Source: Chitinophaga pinensis (GTDB lineage Bacteria > Bacteroidota > Bacteroidia > Chitinophagales > Chitinophagaceae). From it: 64,000 bases of DNA. Below are positions 48,368 through 58,031 of the stretch, piece after piece. Under the pieces are notes generated by a model. That model did no database searches and was not told the DNA's origin. It worked only from the letters and a program-made list of their open reading frames with translations. The stretch is from contig CAMAXV010000008.1 of NCBI GenBank assembly GCA_945862385.1, positions 33,483 to 97,482 on the forward strand, read 5' to 3'. The position numbers and the translations under genes were made by a program. The stretch's first letter is position 1; every line of letters starts with the position of its first letter.

Positions 48368-49354
48368 TTAAAATCTTACTACGGGACATTTTACATCTCC
48401 CCATTTGCCTGATCTTCCATATTCCCCGTCAGAACCTAATCTGATGCTCAGTTTTATAGATGATGAATAGTATGCGTCATTATTTGAAGGTGTTCCTCTC
48501 TTGGCACCGATGCCATAACCGGCTCTATAGTTGCCGCCGTTGGCAAAGGCCGTTTTGTTGGCCATCTGTATGGCTACCTCAGCTTCTTTGCTGGTCTGAC
48601 CAAAGTGTTCGTAAAAATCCTCATTGCTGATGTAACTGGTACTTACATCATCTATGTAGTCTGTGAAGGTTTTGCGGTTCAGTATTTCCATGGATACAGC
48701 AACATTTTCATTCACGAAATATTTGACACCAAATCCAAATGGAATGTTTATCTGTGTTAATTCGTACTCTTTGCGGTCAGGATACTTAGCCATGCCCTGT
48801 CCTTCTGTTTTTAAAGGTTTCAGTGGCACCCATACCTTGCTACCATCGGCCTGTTCATATTGCGCTTTGGGATTGAAATGGAAGACGCCAATGCCTATTA
48901 TGCCATAAGGTCGCAGCCGGTGCATCACATCTTCGGGTTCGTATTCAAATAGTGCTGTAGGGTATATTTCAGCCCCTATAAAGGCCTCTTCAATATTGGA
49001 CCTGAAATGCTGGTTGCGTGCTTTCCTGGCTTCCTCCCATCCACCTTTACCGGCAATGAGACTGTCTGCACCCTCCAGCTTTCCAATATTTAAGGATAGC
49101 CTGAAGTTGATAAATTCATTGGGCCTGTAGAGGAGGTTGGCTCCACCCATGAATCTTGTCAGTGAAACCATATTGTCTTTGAGAAAGCCGGCACCTTTGC
49201 CGCTGTTACCGCCGAGGTCTCCTAAAAAATTGGAAGGGCCATAGGAGAAGGCAAATTCAAATTGTGACTGGGCCTTAATGTCTGCTATGCCGGTGTAAAA
49301 CAGCATGAGCATGACAATGAAGTACCTGCACGGGTTGTACAGATTGGTTTTCAT
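48368..49354 (-). CDS. DUF6089-like outer membrane beta-barrel protein (copy 1)
   Basis: 328 residues with a signal peptide (FIVMLMLFYTGIADIKAQ). The pattern of alternating amphipathic strands (FEFAFSYGPSNFLGDLGGNS, NFRLSLNIGKLEGADS, RPYGIIGIGVFHFNPKAQ, INIPFGFGVKYFVNENVAVS) and the end of the barrel (SSSIKLSIRLG) fit a small 8-10-strand porin-like outer membrane protein of the DUF6089 type. Characteristic segments such as PLKPLKTEGQGM and VSMEILNRKTFTDYIDDVST recur in its paralogue at 52120. Function is unknown; such proteins occur widely in Bacteroidota. It is expected in the outer membrane. Confidence 0.82.
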   Translation of the reverse strand: MKTNLYNPCRYFIVMLMLFYTGIADIKAQSQFEFAFSYGPSNFLGDLGGNSGKGAGFLKDNMVSLTRFMGGANLLYRPNEFINFRLSLNIGKLEGADSLIAGKGGWEEARKARNQHFRSNIEEAFIGAEIYPTALFEYEPEDVMHRLRPYGIIGIGVFHFNPKAQYEQADGSKVWVPLKPLKTEGQGMAKYPDRKEYELTQINIPFGFGVKYFVNENVAVSMEILNRKTFTDYIDDVSTSYISNEDFYEHFGQTSKEAEVAIQMANKTAFANGGNYRAGYGIGAKRGTPSNNDAYYSSSIKLSIRLGSDGEYGRSGKWGDVKCPVVRF

Positions 49355-49477
49355 TTGGATACGGTTTAGGATAGGGTGTCTTGCGACGGTTTCTTAACGA
49401 CTTGTTAATGCAAATAGTGTGTTAAACCGCAGAAATTTATAATAAACCGTTAAAGTATGGAATTATAGTACGTATTT

Positions 49478-49930
49478 CTACGTATTCCGGATCATTTTGA
49501 TATGTGGAATATCGTCCTCCATGTAAGTGTCACTACATTGTGCAAAGCCGAGGTCTTCGTAAAATTTTTTTAGGTATTGCTGTGCCCCGATTTTAATGGG
49601 TTGTGGTCCGTATAAATAAATTGTTGCCGCTATGGCCTCCTGCATCAACAGCTTGCCTGCTCCAATCCCGCGGTGTCTGGGGGAGCCTACCACACGGCCT
49701 ATGGAAGGTTCTTTGTAGGCCAGTCCGGGTGGCAGTATGCGCACTGATACGATAAGCTCATCCTGAAGCCTGCCCTGCAGGTGATGTGCCTGCTGATCCT
49801 TGTCGTCCATATCCAGGAAAATACATTGTTGTTCAACAACGAATACTTCACTCCGCAACCGGAGGATATCGTAGAGTTCAAAAGGAGTTAATTCCGAAAA
49901 GGTTTTGAGCGACCAGCAAATGCCATTCAT
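49478..49930 (-). CDS. elaA: GNAT-family acetyltransferase, ElaA-like
   Basis: 150 residues from ATG 49930; an upstream alternative would add a tail that does not match the family. LYDILRLRSEVFVVEQQCIF and DMDDKDQQAHHL are the N-terminal hallmarks of ElaA. The acetyl-CoA pocket is seen in RVVGSPRHRGIGAGKLLMQE and the closing motif in KFYEDLGFAQCSDTYMEDDI. GNAT proteins move acetyl groups from acetyl-CoA to amines; the substrate of ElaA is not established. It lies divergent to recG with about 90-150 bp between starts. Confidence 0.9.
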   Translation of the reverse strand: MNGICWSLKTFSELTPFELYDILRLRSEVFVVEQQCIFLDMDDKDQQAHHLQGRLQDELIVSVRILPPGLAYKEPSIGRVVGSPRHRGIGAGKLLMQEAIAATIYLYGPQPIKIGAQQYLKKFYEDLGFAQCSDTYMEDDIPHIKMIRNT

Positions 49931-50077
49931 ACAACTGCTTTGGATGATTTGCTGCAAATTTAAGCCGCTTTCTGTCCACTTGAAATGATTTAATTTTGAC
50001 GCACAATCGCATACCAAAGTACCATATTATCCAATCCAATAGAATACCTCAAAGGTGTTGGTCCACTGAGGGCTGAT

Positions 50078-52117
50078 ATGCTCAAAAAGGAACTGGAGAT
50101 ATTCACCTTTGAAGACCTGCTCAATCATTTTCCAATCCGGCATCTCGACCGCACCAAAGTGCAGTTGATCGGACAGGTTTCTCCTGCCATGGATATGGTT
50201 CAGGTTAAAGGAATTTTGTTGTCTGTGGAGTTGATTGGTGAACGTCGTGCAAAGCGCCTGGTGGCTCAGCTTAGAGATCAATCCGGTATCATTGAACTGA
50301 CCTGGTTTCAGGGTATCACCTGGGTGCAGAAGTCGCTTGTAATCGGGCAGCCATACCTTGCTTTTGGTAAGCTCGGATTTTTCCTGGGCAGGCCTCAGCT
50401 TTCTCATCCTGAAATGGAGCAGGTGGTGGATGGCGCAGCACCCGTTAAAAGCTTCCTGGAGCCTGTATATCCGGTTACGGAAAAGCTCAAGGCACGGGGC
50501 TTAAACGGTAGAGCGCTGGCAAAGCTTACCCAGCAGCTTTTTCTGGTGCTTGAGCAGAAAGACCTGCCGGAAATCCTTCCCGAATCAATCATTGCTGCGG
50601 AACGGCTGATATCACGCTGGCAGGCCTATCAATTTATTCATTTTCCGGTTCAGCAGGACAATTACCTGAAAGCTGTAACCAGGTTAAAATTTGAAGAGCT
50701 GTTCATTGCGCAGGTGAGGCTAGGCATGTTGCGGTCTGTCCGACACAGGTACTCGAGAGGGGTGACTTTTGCTCGGGTGGGGGAAGCATTTAATACTTTC
50801 TTTCATGAACACCTTCCGTTCAACCTGACCGGCGCTCAAAAAAGGGTACTTAAAGAAATAAGACAGGATATGGGGTCTGGAAGGCAGATGAACAGGCTCT
50901 TGCAGGGCGATGTGGGTAGTGGTAAAACTATCGTGGCGCTCATGGCCATGCTCATAGCAATAGACAACGGTGCCCAGTCTTGTATCATGGCGCCTACTGA
51001 AATTCTGGCTAAGCAGCATTATAACCAATTTTCGAAATTGCTGGAGCCAATGGGTATCAAGGTGGGATTACTGACAGGTTCTACTAAAGCTGCCGAAAGG
51101 AAAAAAGTATTGGCGTCGCTGGCAGATGGATCAACTTCAATCATTGTTGGAACGCATGCACTTATTGAGGATGCTGTGCGGTTTCATCAACTCGGACTTG
51201 CAGTTATTGATGAACAGCATAAGTTCGGTGTGGCCCAGCGTGCCCGCCTCTGGGAGAAGAGCAGTTTTCCGCCTCATATGCTGGTTATGACTGCTACGCC
51301 CATCCCCAGAACACTGGCTATGACGGCCTATGGCGACCTTGACTACAGCGTGATTGATGAACTGCCTCCGGGGAGAACTCCGGTGTTAACGGTTCACCGG
51401 TTAGACGACGCCAGACCTCAGGTGATGGATTTTATCCGTTCTGAAATTGCGCTTGGACGTCAGGTTTATTTTATCTTTCCCCTGATTGAGGAAAGTGAAA
51501 AGCTTCAGTATGAAGACCTGATGCAGGGGTATGAAAATGTAAAAGCCTGGTTTCCCGAGCCACAATACTGGATCAGCATGGTGCATGGCCGGATGAATGC
51601 AGAACAGAAGGAAGTCAACATGCAAAGGTTTGTTAACCAGGATACACAGATTATGGTGAGCACTACGGTTATTGAAGTGGGCGTTAATGTTCCCAATGCG
51701 AGTGTCATGGTGATTGAAAGTGCAGAGAAATTTGGCTTAAGTCAGCTTCACCAGCTCAGGGGAAGGGTTGGCAGGGGCAGTGAAAAAAGTTATTGTATCC
51801 TTTTGTCCGGAAGCCAGGTTGGTAAGGATGCCAAAGATCGCCTCTCCGTTATGTGTTCCACAACAGATGGATTTAAAATTGCAGAAAAAGACCTCGAACT
51901 ACGCGGGCCGGGTGATATCCAGGGCACACGTCAAAGTGGGGCGCTCAATTTCAGACTTGCCAATATCTCAGAAGACAGGGGCCTGCTCGAATTGGCAAGG
52001 GGATATGCCGAACAGATCCTGGAAGCCGACCACAGGCTTGAAATGCCCGTTCACCTTCCGCTTAAACAGTTTCTCCAGATTGGAAAGGCTAAGGGGGAGT
52101 GGAGTAAAATTTCTTAA
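50078..52117 (+). CDS. recG: ATP-dependent DNA helicase RecG
   Basis: 679 residues from ATG 50078. Wedge/OB-fold part (about 40-150), then helicase motifs: I GDVGSGKTIVALMA, Ia APTEILAKQ, II VIDEQHKFGVAQR, III TATPIPRTLAMT, V VSTTVIEVGVNVPNAS, VI QLRGRVGRG, and the RecG-type ending GDIQGTRQSG. It reverses stalled replication forks and processes Holliday junctions. The conserved RecG N-terminus (PIEYLKGVGPLRADM) is encoded just upstream in frame, from about 50024 or earlier up to this ATG, but there is no ATG, GTG or TTG in that stretch. The start may therefore be a rare codon (for example ATA at 50024), making the protein about 18 residues longer. The stop is 2 bp from the stop of the convergent DUF6089-like gene. 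Confidence 0.95.
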   Translation: MLKKELEIFTFEDLLNHFPIRHLDRTKVQLIGQVSPAMDMVQVKGILLSVELIGERRAKRLVAQLRDQSGIIELTWFQGITWVQKSLVIGQPYLAFGKLGFFLGRPQLSHPEMEQVVDGAAPVKSFLEPVYPVTEKLKARGLNGRALAKLTQQLFLVLEQKDLPEILPESIIAAERLISRWQAYQFIHFPVQQDNYLKAVTRLKFEELFIAQVRLGMLRSVRHRYSRGVTFARVGEAFNTFFHEHLPFNLTGAQKRVLKEIRQDMGSGRQMNRLLQGDVGSGKTIVALMAMLIAIDNGAQSCIMAPTEILAKQHYNQFSKLLEPMGIKVGLLTGSTKAAERKKVLASLADGSTSIIVGTHALIEDAVRFHQLGLAVIDEQHKFGVAQRARLWEKSSFPPHMLVMTATPIPRTLAMTAYGDLDYSVIDELPPGRTPVLTVHRLDDARPQVMDFIRSEIALGRQVYFIFPLIEESEKLQYEDLMQGYENVKAWFPEPQYWISMVHGRMNAEQKEVNMQRFVNQDTQIMVSTTVIEVGVNVPNASVMVIESAEKFGLSQLHQLRGRVGRGSEKSYCILLSGSQVGKDAKDRLSVMCSTTDGFKIAEKDLELRGPGDIQGTRQSGALNFRLANISEDRGLLELARGYAEQILEADHRLEMPVHLPLKQFLQIGKAKGEWSKIS

Positions 52118-52119
52118 GA

Positions 52120-53085
52120 TCAAAACCTGAAACAATCCAATATGCCCTGCCGGGAGCGTTGCATGGATTCGTCTTTTACCGGCCCAAGCCTGTATCCTAT
52201 TCTCAGAGATGTGCCGTAATAATAGTCTTTGCTGGCTGGAGATCCTCGTAAACTTCCAGGTAAAAAACCATTGACATAGTTTCCTGCATTTTTAAAAGCC
52301 GGATTATTGGCCAATTGCTTTGCGATTTCTGCCTGTTTTGTTGCTGAACCAAAATAGGCATCAAAAGCATTGTTGTCAATATACCTTCTGCTTACGTCAT
52401 CAAGGTAATCAGTATTGGTCCTTCTGTTGAGGATTTCAAGTGCAATGGCTACTTTGGAAGAGAGCTGGTAGCGGATTCCTGCTCCTGCCTGAAAATTCAG
52501 TGCACGAAGCGCATATTCGCGGCTATCTGGATAAGCTGACATTCCCTGACCCTCTGTTCTCAATGGCTTTAGAGCAACCCATCCGTCTGGGCCTGATGGA
52601 TTTTGATACCATCCCATTGGATTGAATTCAAAAAAGCCTCCCCCTAATAAGAGGTAAGGTGAAAACTTACTGATCCATATCAATTCAGTACAGATAAAAT
52701 CAAATGGGTGAATGGCAAACAACAGTGAAGCCTCTCTGATGGGTGACCTGAAATGCAGATTTCTTGTTTTTTTGATTGATTCTTTCTGGGTTGACTGCTT
52801 GAGCAGACTGTCTGCTGCCTGAATTGATCCGGTCAAAACGGATATCCTGATTTGAATGAAACTTGGTGGGGTATATCCCAAATAAAGGCTTCTGAAAGGA
52901 GAGGCTGGAGAAGTTTTATTTTGCAGTATCCCGGGGAAACTATTTGCCCTGCCTCCTATATCACCCTCATACTGTAAGGTACCAAATGATCCTCCCACTT
53001 CAAAATGCTGCGCCTCAAGTTTTTGAGTCACGATGAGCAACAGCATACCTATAGCTATAAATTTTTTTCCCTCCATAATTTCCAT
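52120..53085 (-). CDS. DUF6089-like outer membrane beta-barrel protein (copy 2)
   Basis: 321 residues from ATG 53085 (ATG 53076 or 53106 are alternatives). Signal peptide (FIAIGMLLLIVTQKLEAQ) followed by a barrel whose segments align with the 48368 gene: PLRTEGQGMSAYPDSREYAL, IALEILNRRTNTDYLDDVS and the YYYGTSLRIGYRLG ending. About one third or more of positions look identical by eye. The two copies lie on the same strand, 3 kb apart, with elaA and recG between them. Function unknown; outer membrane location inferred. Confidence 0.82.
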   Translation of the reverse strand: MEIMEGKKFIAIGMLLLIVTQKLEAQHFEVGGSFGTLQYEGDIGGRANSFPGILQNKTSPASPFRSLYLGYTPPSFIQIRISVLTGSIQAADSLLKQSTQKESIKKTRNLHFRSPIREASLLFAIHPFDFICTELIWISKFSPYLLLGGGFFEFNPMGWYQNPSGPDGWVALKPLRTEGQGMSAYPDSREYALRALNFQAGAGIRYQLSSKVAIALEILNRRTNTDYLDDVSRRYIDNNAFDAYFGSATKQAEIAKQLANNPAFKNAGNYVNGFLPGSLRGSPASKDYYYGTSLRIGYRLGPVKDESMQRSRQGILDCFRF

Positions 53086-53237
53086 ACTCGCACTTTCCAA
53101 ATACAAAATTACTTAATCCTTTTTTATTTACATAAATGTTGATTCAAAATTGATTTTCTGTTCAATTGGGTTAAACTGTTTTAACAATTAACAAGTCCTA
53201 AACCATTAAACCTATACTTTTATGTTACGTCTTTATT

Positions 53238-56200
53238 ATGATGCAAAAATTACCTGTTCATATCATTTCTTTTGTGCTTGTTTTCCTGACTGCTAAAGCA
53301 GCGGGGCAGTCTTATTATGCAGTAGACTTTGAGGAAAACAAGGGCCAGTGGGAGGGAGATTTCAAGTTTAAAAGCATCATTGGTGATGCTCAGATTTTTA
53401 TTCAGTCTGGCGGATATACCATCCTGAAGCAACACCCTGATGATGCAGCCCTGGTTAACAGCAGGCTTCATGGAGGTCTCGGGTCCGATATTAAGGCTCC
53501 TGTTAAGATCAAGGGCGGTATGGAGGAAGGCGGACCTGCTTCAGATAATTCATCAATCCCTGTAAGGGCACATGCCTTTGCGGTCCGCTTTGCAGGAAGT
53601 TCAGGAGTAGCTGCATTCAAACCTGAGAAGCCAACAGGGGAATCCGCCAATTATTTCCTGGGAAACAATCCTGCCAATTGGCAAAGAGGGGTCAGGTCTT
53701 TTGGAGGTGTTACCGGATCCGAACTTTATACCGGTATTGATATCAAGTATTACGGAGATGGGGATCAGTTGAAATATGATCTCGTATTGAAGCCAGGAGC
53801 TGATCCTGCCCGGATAAGAATGATTTATGAAGGGGTAGAAAAATTACAGCTCAAAAATGGCAACCTGGTTATCCAAACTTCTGTTGGAGAGTCTCGGGAA
53901 TTGCCTCCTTTCGCTTATCAGGTTGTTGGTGGAATCAAAAGGCAGGTTAATTGTACCTATGTAGTTAACAATGGACAGGTAAGCTTTAGAGTGGGAACCT
54001 ACGACAAAACGTTACCACTCATCATAGATCCCGTTTTAAGGATTTCTACTTTCACAGGTAGTAAGAGCAGCAACTGGGGTTTTACAGCAGCACCGGGACC
54101 AGATGGTAGTCTTTATGCCGGTGGTATTGTATTCGGACAGGGTTATCCAACTTCACTTGGAGCCTTTCAAACCAGCTTTGGTGGGGGTACGGGTCAGCGT
54201 GGTATCAGTGGTGTTGATATCGGACTCACCAGGTTCAGTGCTGACGGCAGGGCAAGAATTTTTTCAACTTACGTTGGTGGAAACAGCGATGAATTTCCGC
54301 ACAGTATTTATGTGGATCCAGCGGGTAATCCGGTTATACTTGGCAGAACCACTTCTGCTAACTTTCCACATAAAAACAAGTTTGGTGGGGGCGGTGGTAC
54401 AGATATTTTTGTTTTGAAACTTTCTGCTGACGGCACTTCGATGATCGGAGGTATTTTGATTGGTGGTGGAGGTTCAGATGGCGCCAACATGGATGCCAAT
54501 ATCAGTCCCTCTCCAAGACCTTTGTTGTACAATTACGGTGACAATGCCAGGAGTGAGGTAATACTCGACGGCGCAAATAACGTATATATAGCCTGCAGCA
54601 CCAATTCTGAAGACTTCCCTACCCGCAATGCTGCCCAAACCAGTGTGGGTGGATTACAGGATGGTGTACTGGTTAAACTTAACCCAGATCTGAGTAATGT
54701 TTTTTACAGTACCTACATCGGTGGCAAGAATGATGATGCAGCCTTTGTACTGGCTCTTAATACGCTTGATAACCATGTCTATGTTGCAGGAGCAACAACG
54801 AGCAATGATTTTCCGGGATCAAAAACAGGAACAATCGGGCAGTCATTGCAGGGCGGTATCGATGGATTTGTTGCTGAATATAATCCCACAGGTGGACTTG
54901 TTCGCTCCACATTCCTGGGAACGGGTAACACAGATATAGTTTATGGTATTCAGTTTGATGGCAAAGGTTTCCCGTATGTGATGGGCATTTCTCTTGGAAG
55001 CTGGCCTGTAAAAAATGCAGTTTTCAACAACCCGGGCTCTAAACAATTTATCTCCAAGCTGCAACCGGATCTTTCGGATTATGTCTATTCCACTGTATAT
55101 GGAACGGCAGCTCTTGTACCCAATATATCACCGGTTGCTTTTCTGGTAGACAGGTGTGAGAATGTGTATGTTTCCGGCTGGGGCGGCAAGCTGAACCTCT
55201 GTTCGCAAAACCCCTTTGATGTGAAAACTATCGGTCCGGCAGGTATGCCGCTGGCCGGAGTCCCCCTTCAGAATTATACGGATAATAAAGACTTTTATTT
55301 CTTTGTTTTGGAAAGAGATGCCCGTTCTCAATTGTATGGGGCTTATTTCGGACAAAGAGGTGGCGAGGGTGATCATGTGGATGGAGGGACTTCGCGTTTT
55401 GATAAAAAAGGCGCCATTTACCAGGCAATCTGTGCCAACTGCGGCGGGTCAGGCATTTGTCCTAGTGACCCTATCCGAGCTCCTTTGAAAATTGCGCCCG
55501 GCGCAAGTGTAGCACCTGTTAACGGGGCATTGGGAACCGGTGGGGCTGGAGAGTGTAATCTCTTTGCATTTAAAATCGATTTTGAGCTGGACGGTGTCAA
55601 AGCTGGGGTGCTGACTTCTATCAATGGAGTTGCCTATGACACCCTGGGTTGTGTGCCGCTCATGGTTGATTTTCAGGATACTCTTGAACTAGGTGAGCGG
55701 TATATATGGGACTTTAATGATGGCTCACCGAGAGATACAACTGATGGTCCGAATAACAGACATGAATTCAAGGCAGCAGGAACATACCGCGTCATGCTGA
55801 TTGTGGAAAACCAGGACCGCTGTATTCCGCTGGATACTTCTTATCAGGAGATTGTTGTGCGCACAGACAAAGTTGATCTTAAGTCAGATGTAACCAAAGT
55901 AGGATTGTGTAATAGCCTTGAATACGAACTGCAAAACCTTTCAGTAGCTCCGGCTGGAAAGACATTCGGACCCAATTCATTTGAATGGGATTTTGGTGAT
56001 AAGTCGCCAAGGGTTATCACTGCTAATAATAGCGTCAGACATACATTCCCTGCTGTAGGCACCTATCCCGTCCGGCTTTATTTACGGGATGATTCATTTT
56101 GCAATACGGATGACTATGTTGACCTGCGCGTATCTGTGACACCCGTTTTAAGGGCTTCGTTTAAAGTGGATTCAATCATATGCTTTCCTGACAGAGTAAG

Positions 56201-56903
56201 TTTCAATAACCTTTCGCTTGGTGGTAAGACGTTTAGCTGGGACTTTGGCTTTGCCACCGCTACAGGATTTGATCCGGGCAAGATAAGTTTTCCTGGTCCG
56301 GGTGATTACCCAGTAAAACTAACGGCCTTTGATAACAGTACCTGTAATCCTGTTGATGATACTACCATAACCGTAAGGATAAGGGAGAAACCACAGGCTG
56401 CATTCACATTCAGTCCGCTTCAGCCCATTGAAAATACACCCACGCAGTTTACCAATACATCCACCGGGGCAAATCGTTCCCAATGGTTTTTTGGGGATGG
56501 TACTGTTTCATTTGCCAGGGATACCGTTCACCAGTATCAAAAAACTGATTCCTACAATGCCATGCTCGTTGCTCAGAATATTTTCGGGTGTTCAGACACG
56601 ATTGTACGCGTGGTATCTGCCATCGTAAATCCTGTTGTAGGGGTTCCAACAGCATTTACGCCAAATAATGATGGCGTTAATGATGTGGTTAAGGTAAGGG
56701 GCTTTGGTATAGAGCAAATGATGTTCAGGGTCTACAACCGCTGGGGTCAGGAAGTTTTTGTTTCGCAGAATCCTGAATATGGTTGGGATGGAAAAATCAG
56801 GGGTGAGCTCCAGCCCATGGATGTTTATGGGTATACCCTGAATATTGTGTTTACTGATGGAACAACCTTAAACCGAAAAGGGGAAATAACGTTAATACGA
56901 TAG
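53238..56903 (+). CDS. Giant T9SS type B surface protein with SBBP-like and PKD domains
   Basis: 1,221 residues. Signal peptide (IISFVLVFLTAKAAGQ), an N-terminal DUF7948-like domain (about 25-260, beginning VDFEENKGQWEGD), beta-propeller-type SBBP repeats (about 280-730, such as YVGGNSDEFPHSIYVDPAGN and YIGGKNDDAAFVLALN), then at least four PKD-type repeats (FNDGSPRDTTDG, FGDKSPRVITAN, SWDFGFATATG, FFGDGTVSFARD). The C-terminus is the CHU_C/gliding-motility type B sorting domain: TAFTPNNDGVNDVVKVRG, VYNRWGQEVF and WDGKIRGELQPMDVYGY. It is exported by Sec and T9SS and held at the surface with help of the PorP/SprF partner encoded 48 bp downstream. Role in adhesion or gliding is inference. Confidence 0.93.
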   Translation: MMQKLPVHIISFVLVFLTAKAAGQSYYAVDFEENKGQWEGDFKFKSIIGDAQIFIQSGGYTILKQHPDDAALVNSRLHGGLGSDIKAPVKIKGGMEEGGPASDNSSIPVRAHAFAVRFAGSSGVAAFKPEKPTGESANYFLGNNPANWQRGVRSFGGVTGSELYTGIDIKYYGDGDQLKYDLVLKPGADPARIRMIYEGVEKLQLKNGNLVIQTSVGESRELPPFAYQVVGGIKRQVNCTYVVNNGQVSFRVGTYDKTLPLIIDPVLRISTFTGSKSSNWGFTAAPGPDGSLYAGGIVFGQGYPTSLGAFQTSFGGGTGQRGISGVDIGLTRFSADGRARIFSTYVGGNSDEFPHSIYVDPAGNPVILGRTTSANFPHKNKFGGGGGTDIFVLKLSADGTSMIGGILIGGGGSDGANMDANISPSPRPLLYNYGDNARSEVILDGANNVYIACSTNSEDFPTRNAAQTSVGGLQDGVLVKLNPDLSNVFYSTYIGGKNDDAAFVLALNTLDNHVYVAGATTSNDFPGSKTGTIGQSLQGGIDGFVAEYNPTGGLVRSTFLGTGNTDIVYGIQFDGKGFPYVMGISLGSWPVKNAVFNNPGSKQFISKLQPDLSDYVYSTVYGTAALVPNISPVAFLVDRCENVYVSGWGGKLNLCSQNPFDVKTIGPAGMPLAGVPLQNYTDNKDFYFFVLERDARSQLYGAYFGQRGGEGDHVDGGTSRFDKKGAIYQAICANCGGSGICPSDPIRAPLKIAPGASVAPVNGALGTGGAGECNLFAFKIDFELDGVKAGVLTSINGVAYDTLGCVPLMVDFQDTLELGERYIWDFNDGSPRDTTDGPNNRHEFKAAGTYRVMLIVENQDRCIPLDTSYQEIVVRTDKVDLKSDVTKVGLCNSLEYELQNLSVAPAGKTFGPNSFEWDFGDKSPRVITANNSVRHTFPAVGTYPVRLYLRDDSFCNTDDYVDLRVSVTPVLRASFKVDSIICFPDRVSFNNLSLGGKTFSWDFGFATATGFDPGKISFPGPGDYPVKLTAFDNSTCNPVDDTTITVRIREKPQAAFTFSPLQPIENTPTQFTNTSTGANRSQWFFGDGTVSFARDTVHQYQKTDSYNAMLVAQNIFGCSDTIVRVVSAIVNPVVGVPTAFTPNNDGVNDVVKVRGFGIEQMMFRVYNRWGQEVFVSQNPEYGWDGKIRGELQPMDVYGYTLNIVFTDGTTLNRKGEITLIR

Positions 56904-56951
56904 TACTTGCTAGATGACGGCAAGAAAATCAAAAATAATACGTTAAGTTGT

Positions 56952-58001
56952 ATGATGAATATTTGCAAATACTGGAAATCAACCTGCCGGGGTTTACTCC
57001 TCTTGTTCATAACAGGAACAGGATATGCTCAGGATTTGCATTTTTCACAGTTTTTCAATTCACCATTAACAACCAATCCCGCTAATACGGGTTTTATTCC
57101 AACTGCCGACTACAGACTTGGTGCACATTACCGGGATCAGTGGTCGAATGCTTTTGTGCCTTATAAAACACTCAGTATTTCCGGGGATTTTCAGTTCCTT
57201 CGCAATAAATTTCCAAGTGGATGGATGGGGCTCGGTGGCATGATTCTGCAGGATGTTGCCGGAACAGGAAGCCTACGGTCTACCAAAGTCTATCTTTCTA
57301 CGGCCTATCACCAGATGATTGGTGTGGCGGGATTGCTGTCTGCAGGGTTCAACCTCGGATATGCCGGTAAAAGCATAGACCTGACTAAAATGACTTTTGG
57401 GGATCAGTGGAATGGGAAATTTTTTGACCAGAAAATAAACAGCCTCGATCTGAACAATATCCAGAATAATACAATTGGATATTTTGACATGCAGGTGGGC
57501 ATGAACTATTCCTATTTTCCTACTGACGACATTTATTTTCATACCGGATTCAGTGTACACCACGTAAACAAACCCCGTGAGTCATTTTTTGCTGATGCAA
57601 GCGGCTATGAGAACAGGATTTCGCAGCGCTCCATTTTATTTGCTGATGCCATGATCAAGATGAATGACTGGGTTATCCTTTCTCCATCCATGTACTATAC
57701 TGCACAGGCTAAAGCTTCCGAGTTTGTTATAGGTATGCATGCCAATTATAACCTCGCTGATGATGGAGATCAACAGTTACTGGGTGGCATTTACCTGAGG
57801 TCTCGTGAGTCTGTTATCCCCATGGTAGGTTACCAGTGGAGGAATTTTAAATTTACATTCAGCTACGATGTTTCCAGGTCATCTTTAAAATACACCAATC
57901 CAGGTCTTGCATCATCTGAAATGTATTTACAGTTCGACGGCGTTTACTCAACAAATTACGGTTCCGGTAAGCAAAGTCTTTGCCCGAACTTTAAAAATTA
58001 A
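56952..58001 (+). CDS. PorP/SprF-family T9SS membrane protein
   Basis: 349 residues from ATG 56952 (an ATG at 56955 is possible). Signal peptide (RGLLLLFITGTGYAQ) and the family hallmark at its end: DLHFSQFFNSPLTTNPANTG, then LGAHYRDQWSNAFVPYKT and barrel strands ending YLQFDGVYSTNYG. PorP/SprF proteins are outer membrane barrels that work with type B cargo of the T9SS. The gene lies directly after the type B cargo gene, the classic pairing, so it is probably the partner of that protein. Confidence 0.94.
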   Translation: MMNICKYWKSTCRGLLLLFITGTGYAQDLHFSQFFNSPLTTNPANTGFIPTADYRLGAHYRDQWSNAFVPYKTLSISGDFQFLRNKFPSGWMGLGGMILQDVAGTGSLRSTKVYLSTAYHQMIGVAGLLSAGFNLGYAGKSIDLTKMTFGDQWNGKFFDQKINSLDLNNIQNNTIGYFDMQVGMNYSYFPTDDIYFHTGFSVHHVNKPRESFFADASGYENRISQRSILFADAMIKMNDWVILSPSMYYTAQAKASEFVIGMHANYNLADDGDQQLLGGIYLRSRESVIPMVGYQWRNFKFTFSYDVSRSSLKYTNPGLASSEMYLQFDGVYSTNYGSGKQSLCPNFKN

Positions 58002-58031
58002 AATCAGCAAAAGTTCCTTGTTTGTATTGAA

